NCBI RefSeq assembly: GCF_020283565.1
Contig: NC_060060.1
Span: 1 to 64,000 of the forward strand
Length of the DNA: 64,000 nucleotides
Direction: 5' to 3'
From: Trifolium pratense
Taxonomy: Eukaryota > Streptophyta > Magnoliopsida > Fabales > Fabaceae
Below, piece after piece: positions 29,666-41,585 of the stretch. The position numbers and the translations under genes were made by a program. The notes under the pieces are model-generated. The model saw only the letters and a list, made by a program, of their open reading frames with translations, had not been told where the DNA came from and searched no databases. Positions within the stretch are counted from its first letter, which is position 1. Every line of letters starts with the position of its first letter.

Positions 29666-32600
29666 ATGCAAGGTAGGAGAGTAGCAAGAGAACTAATCTT
29701 TGATCCTGAAATAGAGAAAACAGCTAAAGCAAACAGAAAAGCAGTTCGGTTAGCCCGAGAGGTTGCCCGGTTAGCAGGTGTTGCACAAGAAAGTAGTGAA
29801 GAAGCGGTTTCTAGTCCAAACACATCGGACAACGAAGCCAACATCATGGCTGAGAATCCACCACCACCTCCACCAGTTGTGCCTGAGAGGATGTTAGGTG
29901 ACTATGGGCAAAGAAACAATGGAGAGCTTGCCAATCTGGGTTTCCAACCGAGAAATCATGTGTCATTTGATATCAAGAATTCAGTGCTCAGCGCCCTCAA
30001 AGAGAATCAATACTCAGGGGCAGAAACACAATGTCCAAATCTCCACCTGGAGCATTTCTATGAAGCTTGTGACTATACAGACCCACCAGGAGTATCTGAA
30101 TCAGATAAAAGATTAAGGCTTTTCAAGTACTCGTTAACTGGAAGAGCTAAAGACTGGCTGGACACAATACCACCTAACACCATCAATACTTGGCAAGAGC
30201 TAGAGATGAAGTTCATGGATAGGTACTTCCCAATTCACAAGTATCTTGAAAGAAGAGCTGACATTACAAGTTTTGAGCAAGGAGACTCCGAAACATTGTA
30301 TGATGCCTGGGAAAGATTCAAACTGAGCCTGAAAAAGTGTCCTAAGCATGGGCTCGATAGTCATACTCAAATGCAGCATTTCACACAAGGATTGAGAGCT
30401 CAAACTAGAATGTTTCTAGATGCATCGGCAGGTGGATCTTTGAAAAATAAAAATCAAACTCAAGCTAGAGAGTTGGTGGAATCCATGGCTCAAAATGAGT
30501 ACAGAGTTGAAAATGATCGTGGTGCAAAGAAGAAAGCAGGCATGATAGAGCTTGATACTCAAACTGCTCTTTTGGCCCAATCTACATTGATGAATTCTCA
30601 AATGGCAGCTGTGTTGAAACACCTCACTAGCACTCCTAATGCCCAAATGCCAGTCATGGCAGCTAATGAGGTGAAATGTGATTTTTGTGGACAAGGGCAT
30701 GCTAATGGCCAATGTTTTCCTGAAGGGTCAGAAGAGGCAAAGTACCTCGCCAACTTCAAAAGGAACAACCCAAAGTATGATCCATATTCAAACACTTATA
30801 ACCCAGGTTGGAGAGATCATCCAAACTTTGGTTGGGGAGGAAATCAAAACGCAAATCAATCTCAACAACAATCTTCTTCACAAAACTCTCAACAAAGGAG
30901 ACCTTCTCAATTAGAGGATACACTTACTCAATTCATAAAGGTGACTCAAGGGAACTTCGAAGCTATGAAGGTTAGCCAAGATCAAATGAAAGCCAACCAA
31001 GATATTGCCAACAAGAATCATGAAGCTTCAATTAAGAACTTGGAAACTCAAGTTGGACAATTGTCAAGGCAATTCGCGGCTACTCAAAATAATGGTTTTG
31101 AAGGTTCTACAAAGGATAATCCGAGGAATGAAAGTTGCAAGGCGATTAATTTGAGAAATAGAGTGGTTCCTTCACCTGAGATTGTAACGAAGAAAAAGAG
31201 TGAGTCTAGTGTTGAGGAACCAAAAGAAAAAAATAACGTTGAGGGAGAAGTTGAACATGAGAATGAGGGAGAAGTTGAGAACGAGTTGGAAAAAATGATT
31301 GAGATTGAGAAAGAGGAGTTAGTTGAAGAGGAGGAAGATAAAAAAATTGAAAAAAAGAATGATGAGAAGTTAGTTGAAAAGAGAGGCAAGGGTGTAGAGG
31401 AGAAAGAAAATTCTGTCCATGCTAAATTGCCATATCCGCGCAAGAAGAAGACAAAGGCTAATGATCACCAACAATTCAAAAAGTTTATGAAGATGCTTCA
31501 TGATCTCCAAATTAACATTCCTTTTGCTGAAGTGTTGGAACAGATGCCTGTCTATGCCAAATTCATGAAGGAACTTATGACAAAGAAGCGGAAACCTCTT
31601 GATGATGATACAGTGGAGATGACAGAGGAATGTAGTGCCATAATCCAAAAGAAACTTCCTCAAAAGAAGAAGGATCCTGGAAGCTTTACCATACCATGTT
31701 CAATAGGTAACATCTCCGTTGGTCGAGCTCTATGTGATTTAGGAGCTAGCATCAACCTAATGCCATTGTCAATGATGAAGAAGATACCCGGAGCTGTTGC
31801 AAAACCCACAAAGATGCAGCTCTCTTTAGCTGATCGTTCTATTGTACATCCTTACGGCGTACTTCATGATGTGTTGGTAAGAGTTGCGGAGTTTGTTTTT
31901 CCGGCTGATTTCGTCATCCTTGATATGGAAGATGATGCAGATGTAGAACCATTGTTGTTGGGTAGACCATTCTTAGCTACCGGAAGAGCATTGATTGATG
32001 TTGAGATGGGAGAACTTATGTTGAGAACACATGGGGAACAAGTCATGTTTAACGTGTTCAAAGCTATGAAACACCATGATGATGAGCCACAATGTTACAA
32101 GGTTGACGTGATTGAGGAAGTGGTAGAAGATGTCTTAGTGGAAGAAACACCATCCTTACCATTGGAAAGAGTAATTGTTAATTCCATTGATGATTTGGAA
32201 GAGGAATGGGACAAGGAGATTGAAATTTGTCTCCGTCAACTTGAAGCATGTAAAGAAGAAGAAGCACAAAATGATTTTGAAAATGTGTATGCTGTGGAAG
32301 AGAAAGCTAGTGGTAAGGAGGACTTAAAAGTTACTATTCCGGAGTTGAAAGAGCTTCCCCCTCACTTAAAATATGTTTTCTTGGGAGAAGATGCTTCACA
32401 ACCGGCAATCATAAGCAGCAGGTTGAGTTCTTTGGAAGCAGAGAAGCTAACTAGGGTCTTGCGAGAAAATAAAGAAGCCATGGGTTGGAGCATCTCTGAT
32501 TTGAAAGGGATTAGTCCCGGATTCTGTATGCACAAGATAAAAATGGAAGATGAATACAAACCTGTGGTGCAACCTCAAAGAAGACTAAATCCAACCATGA

Positions 32601-35236
32601 AAGAAGTGGTGAAGAAAGAGGTTCTTAAACTTCTAGAAGCTGGTATGATTTATCCAATCTCGGATAGTGCGTGGGTTAGTCCTGTCCATGTGGTCCCGAA
32701 AAAAGGTGGTATGACAGTTGTGAGAAATGAAAAAAATGAACTGATACCCACTCGCACCGTCACTGGGTGGCGGATGTGTATAGACTACAGGCGGTTGAAC
32801 TCGGCAACAAGGAAGGACCATTTTCCTCTTCCATTCATGGACCAAATGTTGGAAAGGCTTGCAGGGCAGGCCTATTATTGCTTTTTGGATGGATATTCTG
32901 GGTACAATCAGATTGTGGTAGACCCAGAGGATCAGGAGAAAACAGCTTTTACTTGTCCTTTTGGAGTATTTGCTTACCGGAAGATGCCTTTCGGGTTGTG
33001 CAACGCACCGGCCACATTCCAGCGGTGTATGCTATCTATTTTTGCTGATATGATGGAGGACACAATCGAGGTATTTATGGATGATTTTTCTGTGTTTGGT
33101 AAGTCTTTTGATAAATGTTTAGCCAATTTGAATGCCGTATTGAAGAGATGCATAAGTACCAATTTAGTTTTAAATTGGGAAAAATGTCATTTTATGGTTA
33201 AAGAAGGTATTGTGCTCGGACACAAAATCTCTTCAAAGGGCATTCAAGTTGACCAAGCAAAGATAGAGGTTATTAAGGAATTGCCCCCTCCCGTTAATGT
33301 TAAGGGAGTGAGAAGTTTTTTGGGTCATGCCGGTTTCTATCGGCGTTTCATCAAAGATTTCTCGAAAATAGCAAAGCCCTTAAGTAACCTCCTTGTGAAG
33401 GAAAATGATTTTAATTTTGATGATAAATGTTTGAATGCTTTTGTTGTGATTAAAGAAAAGTTGGTCACCGCGCCCATAATCGTTGCACCTAATTGGGATC
33501 TCCCTTTTGAATTAATGTGTGATGCAAGTGATTATGCGGTTGGAGCGGTGCTTGGCCAACGACATGCGAAATTTTTCCATGCTATATATTATGCAAGCAA
33601 GGTTTTGAATGAAAACCAAATCAATTACACAACTACTGAAAAAGAGTTGCTTGCAATAGTATTTGCTTTGGAAAAATTTCGCTCTTATCTGATTGGGTCG
33701 AAAGTTGTTGTTTTTTCAGATCACTCGGCACTTAAGTACCTCCTCACAAAAGGCGACTCAAAGCCTAGACTCTTGAGGTGGGTACTACTTTTGCAGGAAT
33801 TTGATTTGGAGATAAAAGACAAGAAAGGTGTGGAGAATGTGGTCGCAGACCATTTGTCAAGGTTAGAAAATCCAATGGTGACCACAAAAGAGAAGTGCAT
33901 TAACGAAGAGTTCCCGGATGAAAAATTGCTGATGGTTTCTAAAAGGCCTTGGTTTGCTGACATGGCTAATTTCAAAGCAGGAAATGAAATCCCGGAGGAC
34001 TATTCCTATCAACAAAAGAAGAAATTCTTTAGAGATGCTAACTTCTATTTTTGGGATGATCCATACCTATTTAAGGTGGGGCAAGATGGCTTGATCCGTA
34101 GATGTGTTGATGAGGAAGAGGCACAAAGCATAATGTGGCATTGCCACAGTTCTCCGTATGGTGGTCATCATAGTGGTCCACGAACAGCAGCAAAGGTGCT
34201 TCAAAGTGGTTTCTTTTGGCCGACACTGTTTGCAGATTGTGTAGAGTTTGCTAGAAGATGTGATAATTGCCAGAGGACCGGCAATGTTTCAAAGCGGGAT
34301 GAGATGCCTCTAAACCAAATGCTCGAAGTAGAACCTTTTGATTGTTGGGGGATTGATTTCATGGGACCTTTTCCATCTTCACGGTCTAATCTTCATATAT
34401 TGGTGTGTGTAGATTATGTTACAAAATGGGTGGAAGCTATTCCTTGCCAAGCGAATGATTCTCATACCGTGGTGAAGTTCCTTAAAGAAAATATTTTTAC
34501 TCGGTTTGGGGTTCCTAGAATTCTCATTAGTGATGGAGGCAAACATTTTTGTAACAAATACTTGGAGAATGTCTTGGAGAAATACAATGTCAAGCACAAG
34601 GTGGCCACTCCATACCATCCTCAGACAAGTGGACAAGTTGAAGTATCTAACCGGCAATTGAAACAAATTCTGGAGAAAACGGTTTCTACTTCAAGGAAAG
34701 ACTGGTCAATGAAGCTTAATGATACACTTTGGGCTTATAAAACCGCGTTCAAGACACACTTGGGGTTCTCTCCGTACCAACTAGTTTATGGCAAATCATG
34801 TCACCTACCGGTTGAGCTAGAACACAAGGCATATTGGGCTGTGAAATTTTTAAATTTTGATGCAGGTCTTGCGGGTGAGAAAAGATTGCTTAAGCTGAAC
34901 GAACTTGAAGAATGGCGGATGCAAGCATATGAAAATGCCGTGATTTTTAAAGCAAGGACAAAGAAGTATCATGATAAAGGGTTGGTAAGAAAGGAGTTTA
35001 AGAAAGGACAGCAAGTCTTGTTGTTCAATTCTCGTTTAAGGTTATTCCCGGGTAAGCTGATGTCTCGGTGGTCTGGTCCGTTTGTCATTAAGGAAGTTTT
35101 TCCACACGGGGCTGTGGAAATTTTTACACCAGGAGAGGAGGAGAAATCTTTCAAAGTAAATGGACAAAGACTCAAGTTTTATAAGGGAGGAGATTTTAAT
35201 CGCCACAAGGTGGCAGTACTTTTCAAAGACCCTTGA
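29666..35236 (+). CDS. Gag-pol polyprotein of the Athila element (1,856 aa)
   Basis: One uninterrupted ORF. The gag domain spans about residues 110-260 ([23 protein letters not shown]), with a zinc knuckle [13 protein letters not shown] near 340. A Glu/Lys-rich linker (~500-590) is probably coiled coil. The aspartic protease has [13 protein letters not shown] near 690. RT begins near 960, with FMDDFSVFG as catalytic motif (~1138) and [11 protein letters not shown] before it. RNase H starts [14 protein letters not shown]. Integrase has the HHCC finger ([11 protein letters not shown]...CDNCQ) and the DDE residues in [17 protein letters not shown] and [13 protein letters not shown] at 29666 is taken as start. 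All catalytic residues that I can locate are present. Confidence 0.93.
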   Translation: MQGRRVARELIFDPEIEKTAKANRKAVRLAREVARLAGVAQESSEEAVSSPNTSDNEANIMAENPPPPPPVVPERMLGDYGQRNNGELANLGFQPRNHVSFDIKNSVLSALKENQYSGAETQCPNLHLEHFYEACDYTDPPGVSESDKRLRLFKYSLTGRAKDWLDTIPPNTINTWQELEMKFMDRYFPIHKYLERRADITSFEQGDSETLYDAWERFKLSLKKCPKHGLDSHTQMQHFTQGLRAQTRMFLDASAGGSLKNKNQTQARELVESMAQNEYRVENDRGAKKKAGMIELDTQTALLAQSTLMNSQMAAVLKHLTSTPNAQMPVMAANEVKCDFCGQGHANGQCFPEGSEEAKYLANFKRNNPKYDPYSNTYNPGWRDHPNFGWGGNQNANQSQQQSSSQNSQQRRPSQLEDTLTQFIKVTQGNFEAMKVSQDQMKANQDIANKNHEASIKNLETQVGQLSRQFAATQNNGFEGSTKDNPRNESCKAINLRNRVVPSPEIVTKKKSESSVEEPKEKNNVEGEVEHENEGEVENELEKMIEIEKEELVEEEEDKKIEKKNDEKLVEKRGKGVEEKENSVHAKLPYPRKKKTKANDHQQFKKFMKMLHDLQINIPFAEVLEQMPVYAKFMKELMTKKRKPLDDDTVEMTEECSAIIQKKLPQKKKDPGSFTIPCSIGNISVGRALCDLGASINLMPLSMMKKIPGAVAKPTKMQLSLADRSIVHPYGVLHDVLVRVAEFVFPADFVILDMEDDADVEPLLLGRPFLATGRALIDVEMGELMLRTHGEQVMFNVFKAMKHHDDEPQCYKVDVIEEVVEDVLVEETPSLPLERVIVNSIDDLEEEWDKEIEICLRQLEACKEEEAQNDFENVYAVEEKASGKEDLKVTIPELKELPPHLKYVFLGEDASQPAIISSRLSSLEAEKLTRVLRENKEAMGWSISDLKGISPGFCMHKIKMEDEYKPVVQPQRRLNPTMKEVVKKEVLKLLEAGMIYPISDSAWVSPVHVVPKKGGMTVVRNEKNELIPTRTVTGWRMCIDYRRLNSATRKDHFPLPFMDQMLERLAGQAYYCFLDGYSGYNQIVVDPEDQEKTAFTCPFGVFAYRKMPFGLCNAPATFQRCMLSIFADMMEDTIEVFMDDFSVFGKSFDKCLANLNAVLKRCISTNLVLNWEKCHFMVKEGIVLGHKISSKGIQVDQAKIEVIKELPPPVNVKGVRSFLGHAGFYRRFIKDFSKIAKPLSNLLVKENDFNFDDKCLNAFVVIKEKLVTAPIIVAPNWDLPFELMCDASDYAVGAVLGQRHAKFFHAIYYASKVLNENQINYTTTEKELLAIVFALEKFRSYLIGSKVVVFSDHSALKYLLTKGDSKPRLLRWVLLLQEFDLEIKDKKGVENVVADHLSRLENPMVTTKEKCINEEFPDEKLLMVSKRPWFADMANFKAGNEIPEDYSYQQKKKFFRDANFYFWDDPYLFKVGQDGLIRRCVDEEEAQSIMWHCHSSPYGGHHSGPRTAAKVLQSGFFWPTLFADCVEFARRCDNCQRTGNVSKRDEMPLNQMLEVEPFDCWGIDFMGPFPSSRSNLHILVCVDYVTKWVEAIPCQANDSHTVVKFLKENIFTRFGVPRILISDGGKHFCNKYLENVLEKYNVKHKVATPYHPQTSGQVEVSNRQLKQILEKTVSTSRKDWSMKLNDTLWAYKTAFKTHLGFSPYQLVYGKSCHLPVELEHKAYWAVKFLNFDAGLAGEKRLLKLNELEEWRMQAYENAVIFKARTKKYHDKGLVRKEFKKGQQVLLFNSRLRLFPGKLMSRWSGPFVIKEVFPHGAVEIFTPGEEEKSFKVNGQRLKFYKGGDFNRHKVAVLFKDP

Positions 35237-35392
35237 GGTTTCGAGACCGTCAAGCTAATGACGCTAAAAGTAGCGCTGCTTGGGAGGCAACCCAAGGTTT
35301 TATTTAACCGTAATAGTTTTTCTTTTGATTTTTTGTGTTTTGCAGGTCAAATTGAAAAAAAGAGGAGTGTGAAAAGTGTACAACCAGGAAAT

Positions 35393-35833
35393 TACGTTTG
35401 GGGCGGAAAAAATGGAGCCTGGGGCGTAAAAAAATTCTGGAAAATGTTGGTTGCTCTCTGTGTGCCGTTTGGGGCGTAAAAGTGCCGTTTGGGGCGGAAA
35501 AGTTTGAAGAAAAAAAACATTGCTCTCTGTTTTGCCGTTTGGGGCGGAAATGTTGGTGTTTGGGGCGTAAAAAAATTCTGGAAAATGTTGGTTGCTCTCT
35601 GTGTGCCGTTTGGGGCGGAAAAGTTTGAAGAAAAAAAACATTGCTCTCTGTTTTGCCGTTTGGGGCGGAAATGTTGGTGTTTGGGGCGTAAAAAAAATAC
35701 TGAAGAAAGTGGCTGTCACTTATTTTTCCGTTTGGGGCGGAAGGGTTTACGCCTAGGGCGTAAAAATTCTGAAGAATTTTGGGTGCTCTCTGTTTTGCCG
35801 TTTGGGGCGGAAATTTTCGTTTTAGGCGTAAGA
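35393..35833 (+). repeat. Array of ~13 CCGTTTGGGGCGGAAA-type motifs, with a 121-bp tandem duplication
   Basis: The non-coding region after pol holds about thirteen variants of (T/C)TGGGGCG(G/T)AAA between 35395 and 35830. A 121-bp unit is duplicated in tandem (starting 35484 and 35605). The same motif occurs six times in each LTR upstream of the TATA box. It is not translated in the sense frame. Confidence 0.9.
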
Positions 35834-35841
35834 AATTCATG

Positions 35842-36320
35842 AAACCCTCATTCTTTCTCTCAAACTTCATCTTCTTCCACAAACCTTATCCTTTCTCACA
35901 AAACTTCATCTCCTTCCTCACACAAATCCTCCATTAACAACCATCCAAACCTTCAAACCCAACACAAATCCTTCATTAAAACAACAACCACAACAAATTC
36001 ACCCATTCTCTTTCACCAATTTCATCCTCAAATCTCAAACCCCTCTTGAACCTAAACCTCCCAAATCCTTCAAAACCCCATTAAAACAACAACCTCTCTC
36101 ACACCCATAACACCAAACCCACGAAAATTTCTTCCATCCAACTCTATTCTTCAAAACCCATCATCAACAACAACCAATTCTTCAAATTTTTCCAAAACCT
36201 AAAATCAAAAAAACCCTTCAAAACCCTACACGAAAATTCATCCAAAACCACCATAAATCTTCATCTTTTCCATCAATCACCCATAACCCATCACCCTTCT
36301 CAATCTTTACCTTTCTCACC
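35842..36320 (+). promoter_or_regulatory. G-depleted leader before ORF3 of the Athila element
   Basis: These 479 bases contain only three G residues (36048, 36123 and 36232) and are built of A, C and T. No ATG occurs before the ORF3 start at 36321. Such a C/A/U-rich, nearly unstructured sequence looks like a 5' untranslated leader of a separate mRNA for ORF3. No TATA box was found immediately upstream. Confidence 0.7.
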
Positions 36321-37793
36321 ATGAAGAACATATTCAAAAAATCCTCAAAGGACAAGGAAGTGGAAGTTGGGTCTTCAAAATCAAGGTCAAAGGTGGTGAA
36401 GAAAAGGAGAGTAGTCCGAACTCCTACACCGTCACCTTCGCCTTCTCCTCCACCATCACCGCCTAGAGAGCAATCACCACCTCCTCCAACGCCGGTTGCG
36501 ACTGAAATTCCTCGGTCACGTTTTGTTCGTCCAACGGCCTACAATCGGTACCAGACTCTCAAAAGTAAGGACTTCAAACCTGAAAAGCGTCTCACGGATG
36601 AAGTGCTAGCATTTCCCTTAATTGAAGCAGAATTCCGCAACAGGCATTGGTATGAGTTTAATTTCTGTCTTCGGTCTGGAAATCGTACTTTAGCATTAGA
36701 ATTTTTGAGTAATGCATGGCGAGTGAAAAATTCGTCACCACGGATTGCTAAAGTACGCGGGGTAGATGTAGACTACTCCCCGGAAACTATAAATAGGATA
36801 TTTCATTTTAATGTTCCTGAATTCTGTGTTCTGAATCATCGACGTGAGAATAGGGCAACCATGGCATCAGATAAGCGTGAGGCTTTAAAATCTCAGCTGA
36901 CTGCACCCGGAAGTGTGTGGGTGAGACCATCTAGACAGCTCCCACCCCAGTGGTTTAAAACCGCTCATTTGTTGGATATTCCACGGATTTGGGCTGAATT
37001 TTGGATAAATAACGTGGAGCCAAGTGGGAACAATTCTGAGATTCCTATGGATGTAGGGCTAGCACTTCAAACTATTTTGTTAGGTGAAGACATAGATTTG
37101 GGCACAATTCTGAGTGATGATTTGTCTGCAATTATCCAGAAAGATCTCGGGTCATATAGTCTAACACATCTCTGTTTGATCACTAAACTGTGTCTGGATC
37201 AAAATGTTGCTACTTTTGATGATGATCAAATGGAAGAGCCTAGGAAAGTCACTACGGCTTTTGTGAGAGATGTGAGAAGAAAAACTTTCGGGAAGACATT
37301 CATTCCATTTGCTGATGTGGATGATGTGATGGATTACACGGTTGAGGGAGGAGGTGAAGAAAGGGAGGAGAATGTTGAAAATGTGATGCACCATGAAGTG
37401 CCACAGGCTCCGGAAATGGAGAGTTTTCCAGCTCCGCAATTTGATGTGAATGTTCTTGCTGACATGGTGTGGAAAATGGACATGAGCACCCAACAGGGCA
37501 TTGATATGGCGGACCACTATGACACTTCATCCGCCTTATGGCAAGCATCCATGCGTTACCGGGAGCAAGTCCCGGCATATTTCTATCCGAGATATCCAAC
37601 AATGCATGATTTTGATGAAGCTCACAATCAAAGAGTTAGGAGCATGGCGGCTACACATGAAATGAACCGTGCTACCTACATTCGCCAAAGGAGGGCAGCT
37701 GGCCTTCCAGATGAAGGAGGGTCCTCATCAATGCAATTTCCTGGAAATCTGCCTCGTTTTGATCATGACCATAACATGCCCGAGCAGGATTGA
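36321..37793 (+). CDS. ORF3 of the Athila element (490 aa), putative plant-transposon-protein domain
   Basis: The third ORF, in the position of the so-called env-like gene of Athila elements. The N-terminus is basic (KKRRVVRTP, a likely nuclear-localisation signal) followed by a Pro/Ser stretch. The middle (about residues 85-290) resembles a domain found in many plant transposon-encoded proteins (RGVDVDYSPETINRIF, then IWAEFWINN and DVGLALQTILLGEDIDLG). The C-terminal third is acidic then Met/Tyr/Arg-rich. I see no signal peptide and no transmembrane segment, so an envelope role is not supported. It starts directly after the G-depleted leader. The function is unknown. Confidence 0.82.
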   Translation: MKNIFKKSSKDKEVEVGSSKSRSKVVKKRRVVRTPTPSPSPSPPPSPPREQSPPPPTPVATEIPRSRFVRPTAYNRYQTLKSKDFKPEKRLTDEVLAFPLIEAEFRNRHWYEFNFCLRSGNRTLALEFLSNAWRVKNSSPRIAKVRGVDVDYSPETINRIFHFNVPEFCVLNHRRENRATMASDKREALKSQLTAPGSVWVRPSRQLPPQWFKTAHLLDIPRIWAEFWINNVEPSGNNSEIPMDVGLALQTILLGEDIDLGTILSDDLSAIIQKDLGSYSLTHLCLITKLCLDQNVATFDDDQMEEPRKVTTAFVRDVRRKTFGKTFIPFADVDDVMDYTVEGGGEEREENVENVMHHEVPQAPEMESFPAPQFDVNVLADMVWKMDMSTQQGIDMADHYDTSSALWQASMRYREQVPAYFYPRYPTMHDFDEAHNQRVRSMAATHEMNRATYIRQRRAAGLPDEGGSSSMQFPGNLPRFDHDHNMPEQD

Positions 37794-39159
37794 GGTTTTG
37801 TGCCATTCACCTTTACTGTCCTTCTCCTCTATAGATTCTTTTTGGCCTGTGTATTATGATTTCTTTGTTTAATTTGTTGCATGCTTGATGTTGGTCTATA
37901 ATAAGTACTTGAGCTAGTCGTTTTGTTTTCTTTGAATGTTTTAGTCTTTTTGAAAACCTCACACTATTGAAATTTGTTTGGCTATCATCTTAGATTCAAA
38001 ATTGTTGACAAAATGTGTGATATGAATTTGTGATGTTTTTGATTGTTTCGGATGCATCATAGTGATGATTTAGGCAAGGCTTAGGGACTCTCACAAATAT
38101 TGACCATTGTTTAATTCAGCAAAAACTGTGAGATTTTGAGCCCAAACACTGATTTCTTTTGATGATTATGAGAATTCCACACTTAGCTATGTCTCTAGAA
38201 TTTGCGCATGTTCTCTTTAATTGATTTATTGTTGTGATGTACACACGAGGCAAGTTGTTTGGTACCTTGAGCCTGTTCTAGCCACCCTTATCATTGTTTA
38301 TCCTTTGTTTAACCCCTTTTGAGCTTAAAGAAAAATGTTTGTTTGTTATCTGACCCAAGATATATAAAAATAAAAAATAAAAAAATGATTTTCTTGGAGA
38401 ATTAGATACCTTTAGTGGTTTTTGCACAATGCATGTCACTAAGTTTGGGGTTGCTTTTAGAATTAGCAACAACTTAAGTTTGGGGTGGGTATACTAGAGT
38501 ACTAAAAAAATTTATGAAAGAAAAAATTCAGAAGTTCACCAAGAAAAGAAGTATCGAAAAAAAAAAAAAGAAGAAAAATTAAAAAAAATATATAATCATG
38601 GTGATCTTCTTGAAAACAAAAAGGAATTCCTTGAAAGAAAAATTTGTGAAAGAAAATTGTTCTCTAGTATCAATTCTTACAAAGTAGGGTGGGGTGTTGG
38701 ATCTATTCAATTCAGTGGTATCTGACTTCAAGTTTTTTTTACTCACTTACCAAAAAAAGCCACCATCCACCTTTTAACCAGGCCACGTTATAACCTTTAA
38801 AAAGTCCTCTAATGTGTGTGCTCATGACATGGTAATTGATTTTTGAGAATGTCTGCAAATTTATAGTAGTCTAGTTATGATGTGTTGATTGAGTGATTTT
38901 ATTACCCTTAAACAGGAGAGTCGGTGAGGGTGTGAAGAGATTAAGTATGGTCAATCTTTGTTTGATGCTCTTTGTTTTGCTTAAATTTGAAACTGTGTGT
39001 ATTTGAATCATGACGAAATTGATCATTGAAATGTTATGCAAATTAAGTCTAACTTGATTGAGTTTGAGTTTGTTTAGCCAGATGGATTGAGGTAGTGTTT
39101 TGTTTTCCTAGAGATTGAGATATTCCTTGAGGACAAGGAAAAGTTCAAGTTTGGGGTTG
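37794..39159 (+). other. Untranslated 3' region and polypurine tract of the Athila element
   Basis: No ORF is supported over 1.37 kb. AAGTTTGGGGT occurs near 38437 and 38470 and again (AAGTTTGGGGTTG, 39147-39159) immediately before the 3' LTR, where it serves as the polypurine tract. The two internal copies could act as secondary plus-strand priming sites (inference). Confidence 0.65.
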
Positions 39160-40337
39160 TGATGACGTTAGTCATTACATGGAAATAAAGACCATTTTCA
39201 AGTGTTTTTAGAGGTTTTTGACCTAAATCATGAAGAAGAAGACATTGATTTGAAGCTACATGCGAAGAAAGATAGCAAATGAAAATTGGTGGATTATATA
39301 GCATTTTTACGCCTGGGGCGGAATTCTTTGCGCCTGGGGCGGAAATTTCACTGAAGAAGCTGGTTTGCTCACTGTTTTGCCGTTTCAGGCGAAATTCTTG
39401 TGCCTGAAACGTAACTTCTTACGCCTGGGGCGGAAATTCTGTGCCTCAGGCGGAAAACGTTACTTTTGATCATTTTTATAAAAGGGAAACATCAGATCTG
39501 GATCATTATCGAATTTTTACGCAAAAGAACAGCTATTGGAGCGATTTTGGAGGATCAAGAGCGATCAAGCAAGGATTCCAGTGTGGAAACACATCAAGAT
39601 TCTTCTTGTAATCATGCTTTCTTTCATTTTATTTGATGTAATTTCTGAATTTGCAATGTCTAGCTAAATTCTCATGATTGGTCCTTAGGTGATTCTAATT
39701 ACTTTTGATCTTGAATTATGTGATTGTCATATGATATGATTAATGAATTACGAAGTTAGTTTCTATTGATTGTTCTTTGTGCTTAATGCTTTGTATGAAT
39801 TCGCGACTTATATGATGATTGCAATGATTTGTTTTACTATGACGATAGGAATAAATCATCGATCTAGGAACGATTGATCAATTAATTTTCACTTAAGAAA
39901 TTTTGGATTGTTAATTGAGATTAAAAGATTAAAGTTTTTCTTCCTCACATGATCATAGGTCTTACTAAGAAATTAGGGATTGATGATCATGAGAGAGGAT
40001 TATGTTACCAAGACATTGGGCATAATCAATTGTGTTTTAATCAAATCATGAAACTAATTCGACTAATTCGTTATCATACATGAAATTACCAAGAGAAATA
40101 GTAATTAGATGACCCAAAAAGGACCAATCGCTTTTCTTACATCAATCTAAACACCAAAGTAATTCCAAAGTTTAAAAATTTGAACTTGAAACCAAACAAG
40201 AACCCCCTTTTTACAATTTATGTCAATTTACATGAGTATGTCTTCAATTTACAGTTGATTTAGAACAATCCCTGCGGAGAGAACGATTTTATTATACTAC
40301 TTGACGGCTATTTAGTACACTTGCTAAATTTCTATCA
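39160..40337 (+). repeat. 3' LTR of the Athila element
   Basis: 1,178 bp, same length as the 5' LTR, about 99.7% identical by eye. It is followed by the target duplication GGTAT. Confidence 0.95.
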
Positions 40338-40342
40338 GGTAT

Positions 40343-40716
40343 AACGAATCTTAAGTAAGAAATTAACGTATACTTAAGTAAGGGATGCATTAACCATTGA
40401 GAGAAAGTTGAAGTATAAAATGACCATTGTATCCAGTAGCGGAGCTAAGGGTGCCATGGCTGGACCATGACCCACCCCAAATAAAAAGGAAATTACTATT
40501 ATACCCAAGATGTCTTAATAAAATTACTAGTTATACTATATAAATATATATTAGTTGGAGCGTAAAATAGCAAGATAGAATAAGTAGACGAGTGACTAAT
40601 GAGACACTCATGTTGTAAGAGGTAGTCGATTTGATCCTTGCTACTCGAATTTTTGGCATTTTTCCTGTTTTATTATTATTTTTAATTAAATCAATTAACT
40701 ATGATTTCACAAGGCG
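40343..40716. other. Intergenic; possible degraded hAT end
   Basis: CCAGTAGCGGAGCTAAGG (about 40434-40451) resembles hAT termini (CAG...CGGAGC), but no partner end was found. GATTTGATCCTTGC near 40632 resembles a pol III B box. No gene is seen. Confidence 0.35.
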
Positions 40717-40852
40717 GTAAAGTGAAATTTAAGAACAAAACATTGCGATGGTTGTAGTAACTGTCGTATGAATTGTTGCAAATGTCTTAAGAAATTCACA
40801 TATTTAAGTGGTCGCAATAGAATTGTCGCAAAATGCTTATTTTTTGTAGTGT
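40717..40852 (-). mobile_element. CACTA-type transposon end (fragment)
   Basis: Read from 40852 on the minus strand the sequence starts CACTACAAAAAATAAGC and has repeated TTGCGAC(A/C) subterminal motifs, as at the ends of CACTA (En/Spm) elements. The other terminus is not in view; it is probably a solo end or small derivative. Confidence 0.55.
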
Positions 40853-41585
40853 TAGGAGTAGAACACTTTATCTTAAAAAAAATATATCAACATCTTATCA
40901 CTAATTATTTTATTTAAGAAAAAATACAATTTCATTGTTTGTAAACATTGTACTAATTTAAGAACATTCTTATCACTTCACTCCCTCTCATTTACCTTAG
41001 CCACCAAGCTATCCTTATAACTCCAAACCACGACCATTTTCAATTAAGAACAATTACTCCCGTTTATGAAAAAAAAAAAAAAAGAACAATTATTCTCCTT
41101 GGAAGGAGATGATAAAAGAGAGTAACTAATTTGCTATGATTTGGGAAAGTAATGATCATGTGAAATTTTAAGTAAATAAATATGAGCCTTTAGATTAATA
41201 AAAATAAATGGACAAGATTTGATGTCAAATTAAAGTTTGACACCTGATGTCAACGGATCCTGACTCATATATGAGTGTTTACCATATAAAATAAGAATCA
41301 AATAATAAAGGTAATAAAATAATACACATTTTATATAATAAAATAATAAAATAATAATAATAATACAAATTTATTTTAATTTTTCTAACTTTTTTTTTTT
41401 TTGATATAGTAATTAATTTTTCTAACTCTAACATAGAACTAGCATCAGTAATTTAGACAAGAAAAAAAGAACTAGCATCAGTAAAAAATAAAATAAAAAA
41501 AACATAGAACTTAGCAGGCGAGGAAAAAAAAATTGACAAGAAAAGATAAAATAATAGAAAGGAAGTGTGGTTGAGTGGATTTGAT
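40853..41585. other. Intergenic, AT-rich, no gene recognised
   Basis: AT-rich, with homopolymer runs and AATAAT repeats around 41330-41370. The last nine bases, GGATTTGAT (41577-41585), are the target duplication of the following element. Confidence 0.5.

Larger units (their letters stand above)
28277..40337 (+). mobile_element. Complete Athila-lineage Ty3/gypsy LTR retrotransposon (12,061 bp)
   Basis: Two 1,178-bp LTRs (28277-29454 and 39160-40337) differ by eye at three bases. The element is flanked by the target duplication GGTAT (28272-28276 and 40338-40342). A PBS for tRNA-Asp, a single gag-pol ORF, a long non-coding region, a third ORF in the env position and a further 1.4-kb untranslated stretch follow in order. 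The tRNA-Asp PBS, CDLGAS protease and extra ORF after pol are typical of Athila. Open frames and near-identical LTRs indicate a recent, potentially functional insertion. Confidence 0.95.

Noticed and set aside
35304..35882. 192-codon minus-strand ORF with repeated APNG/PQTA phrases
   Set aside because: It arises from translating the CCGTTTGGGGCGGAAA array; its periodicity follows the DNA motif and there is no start context or domain.
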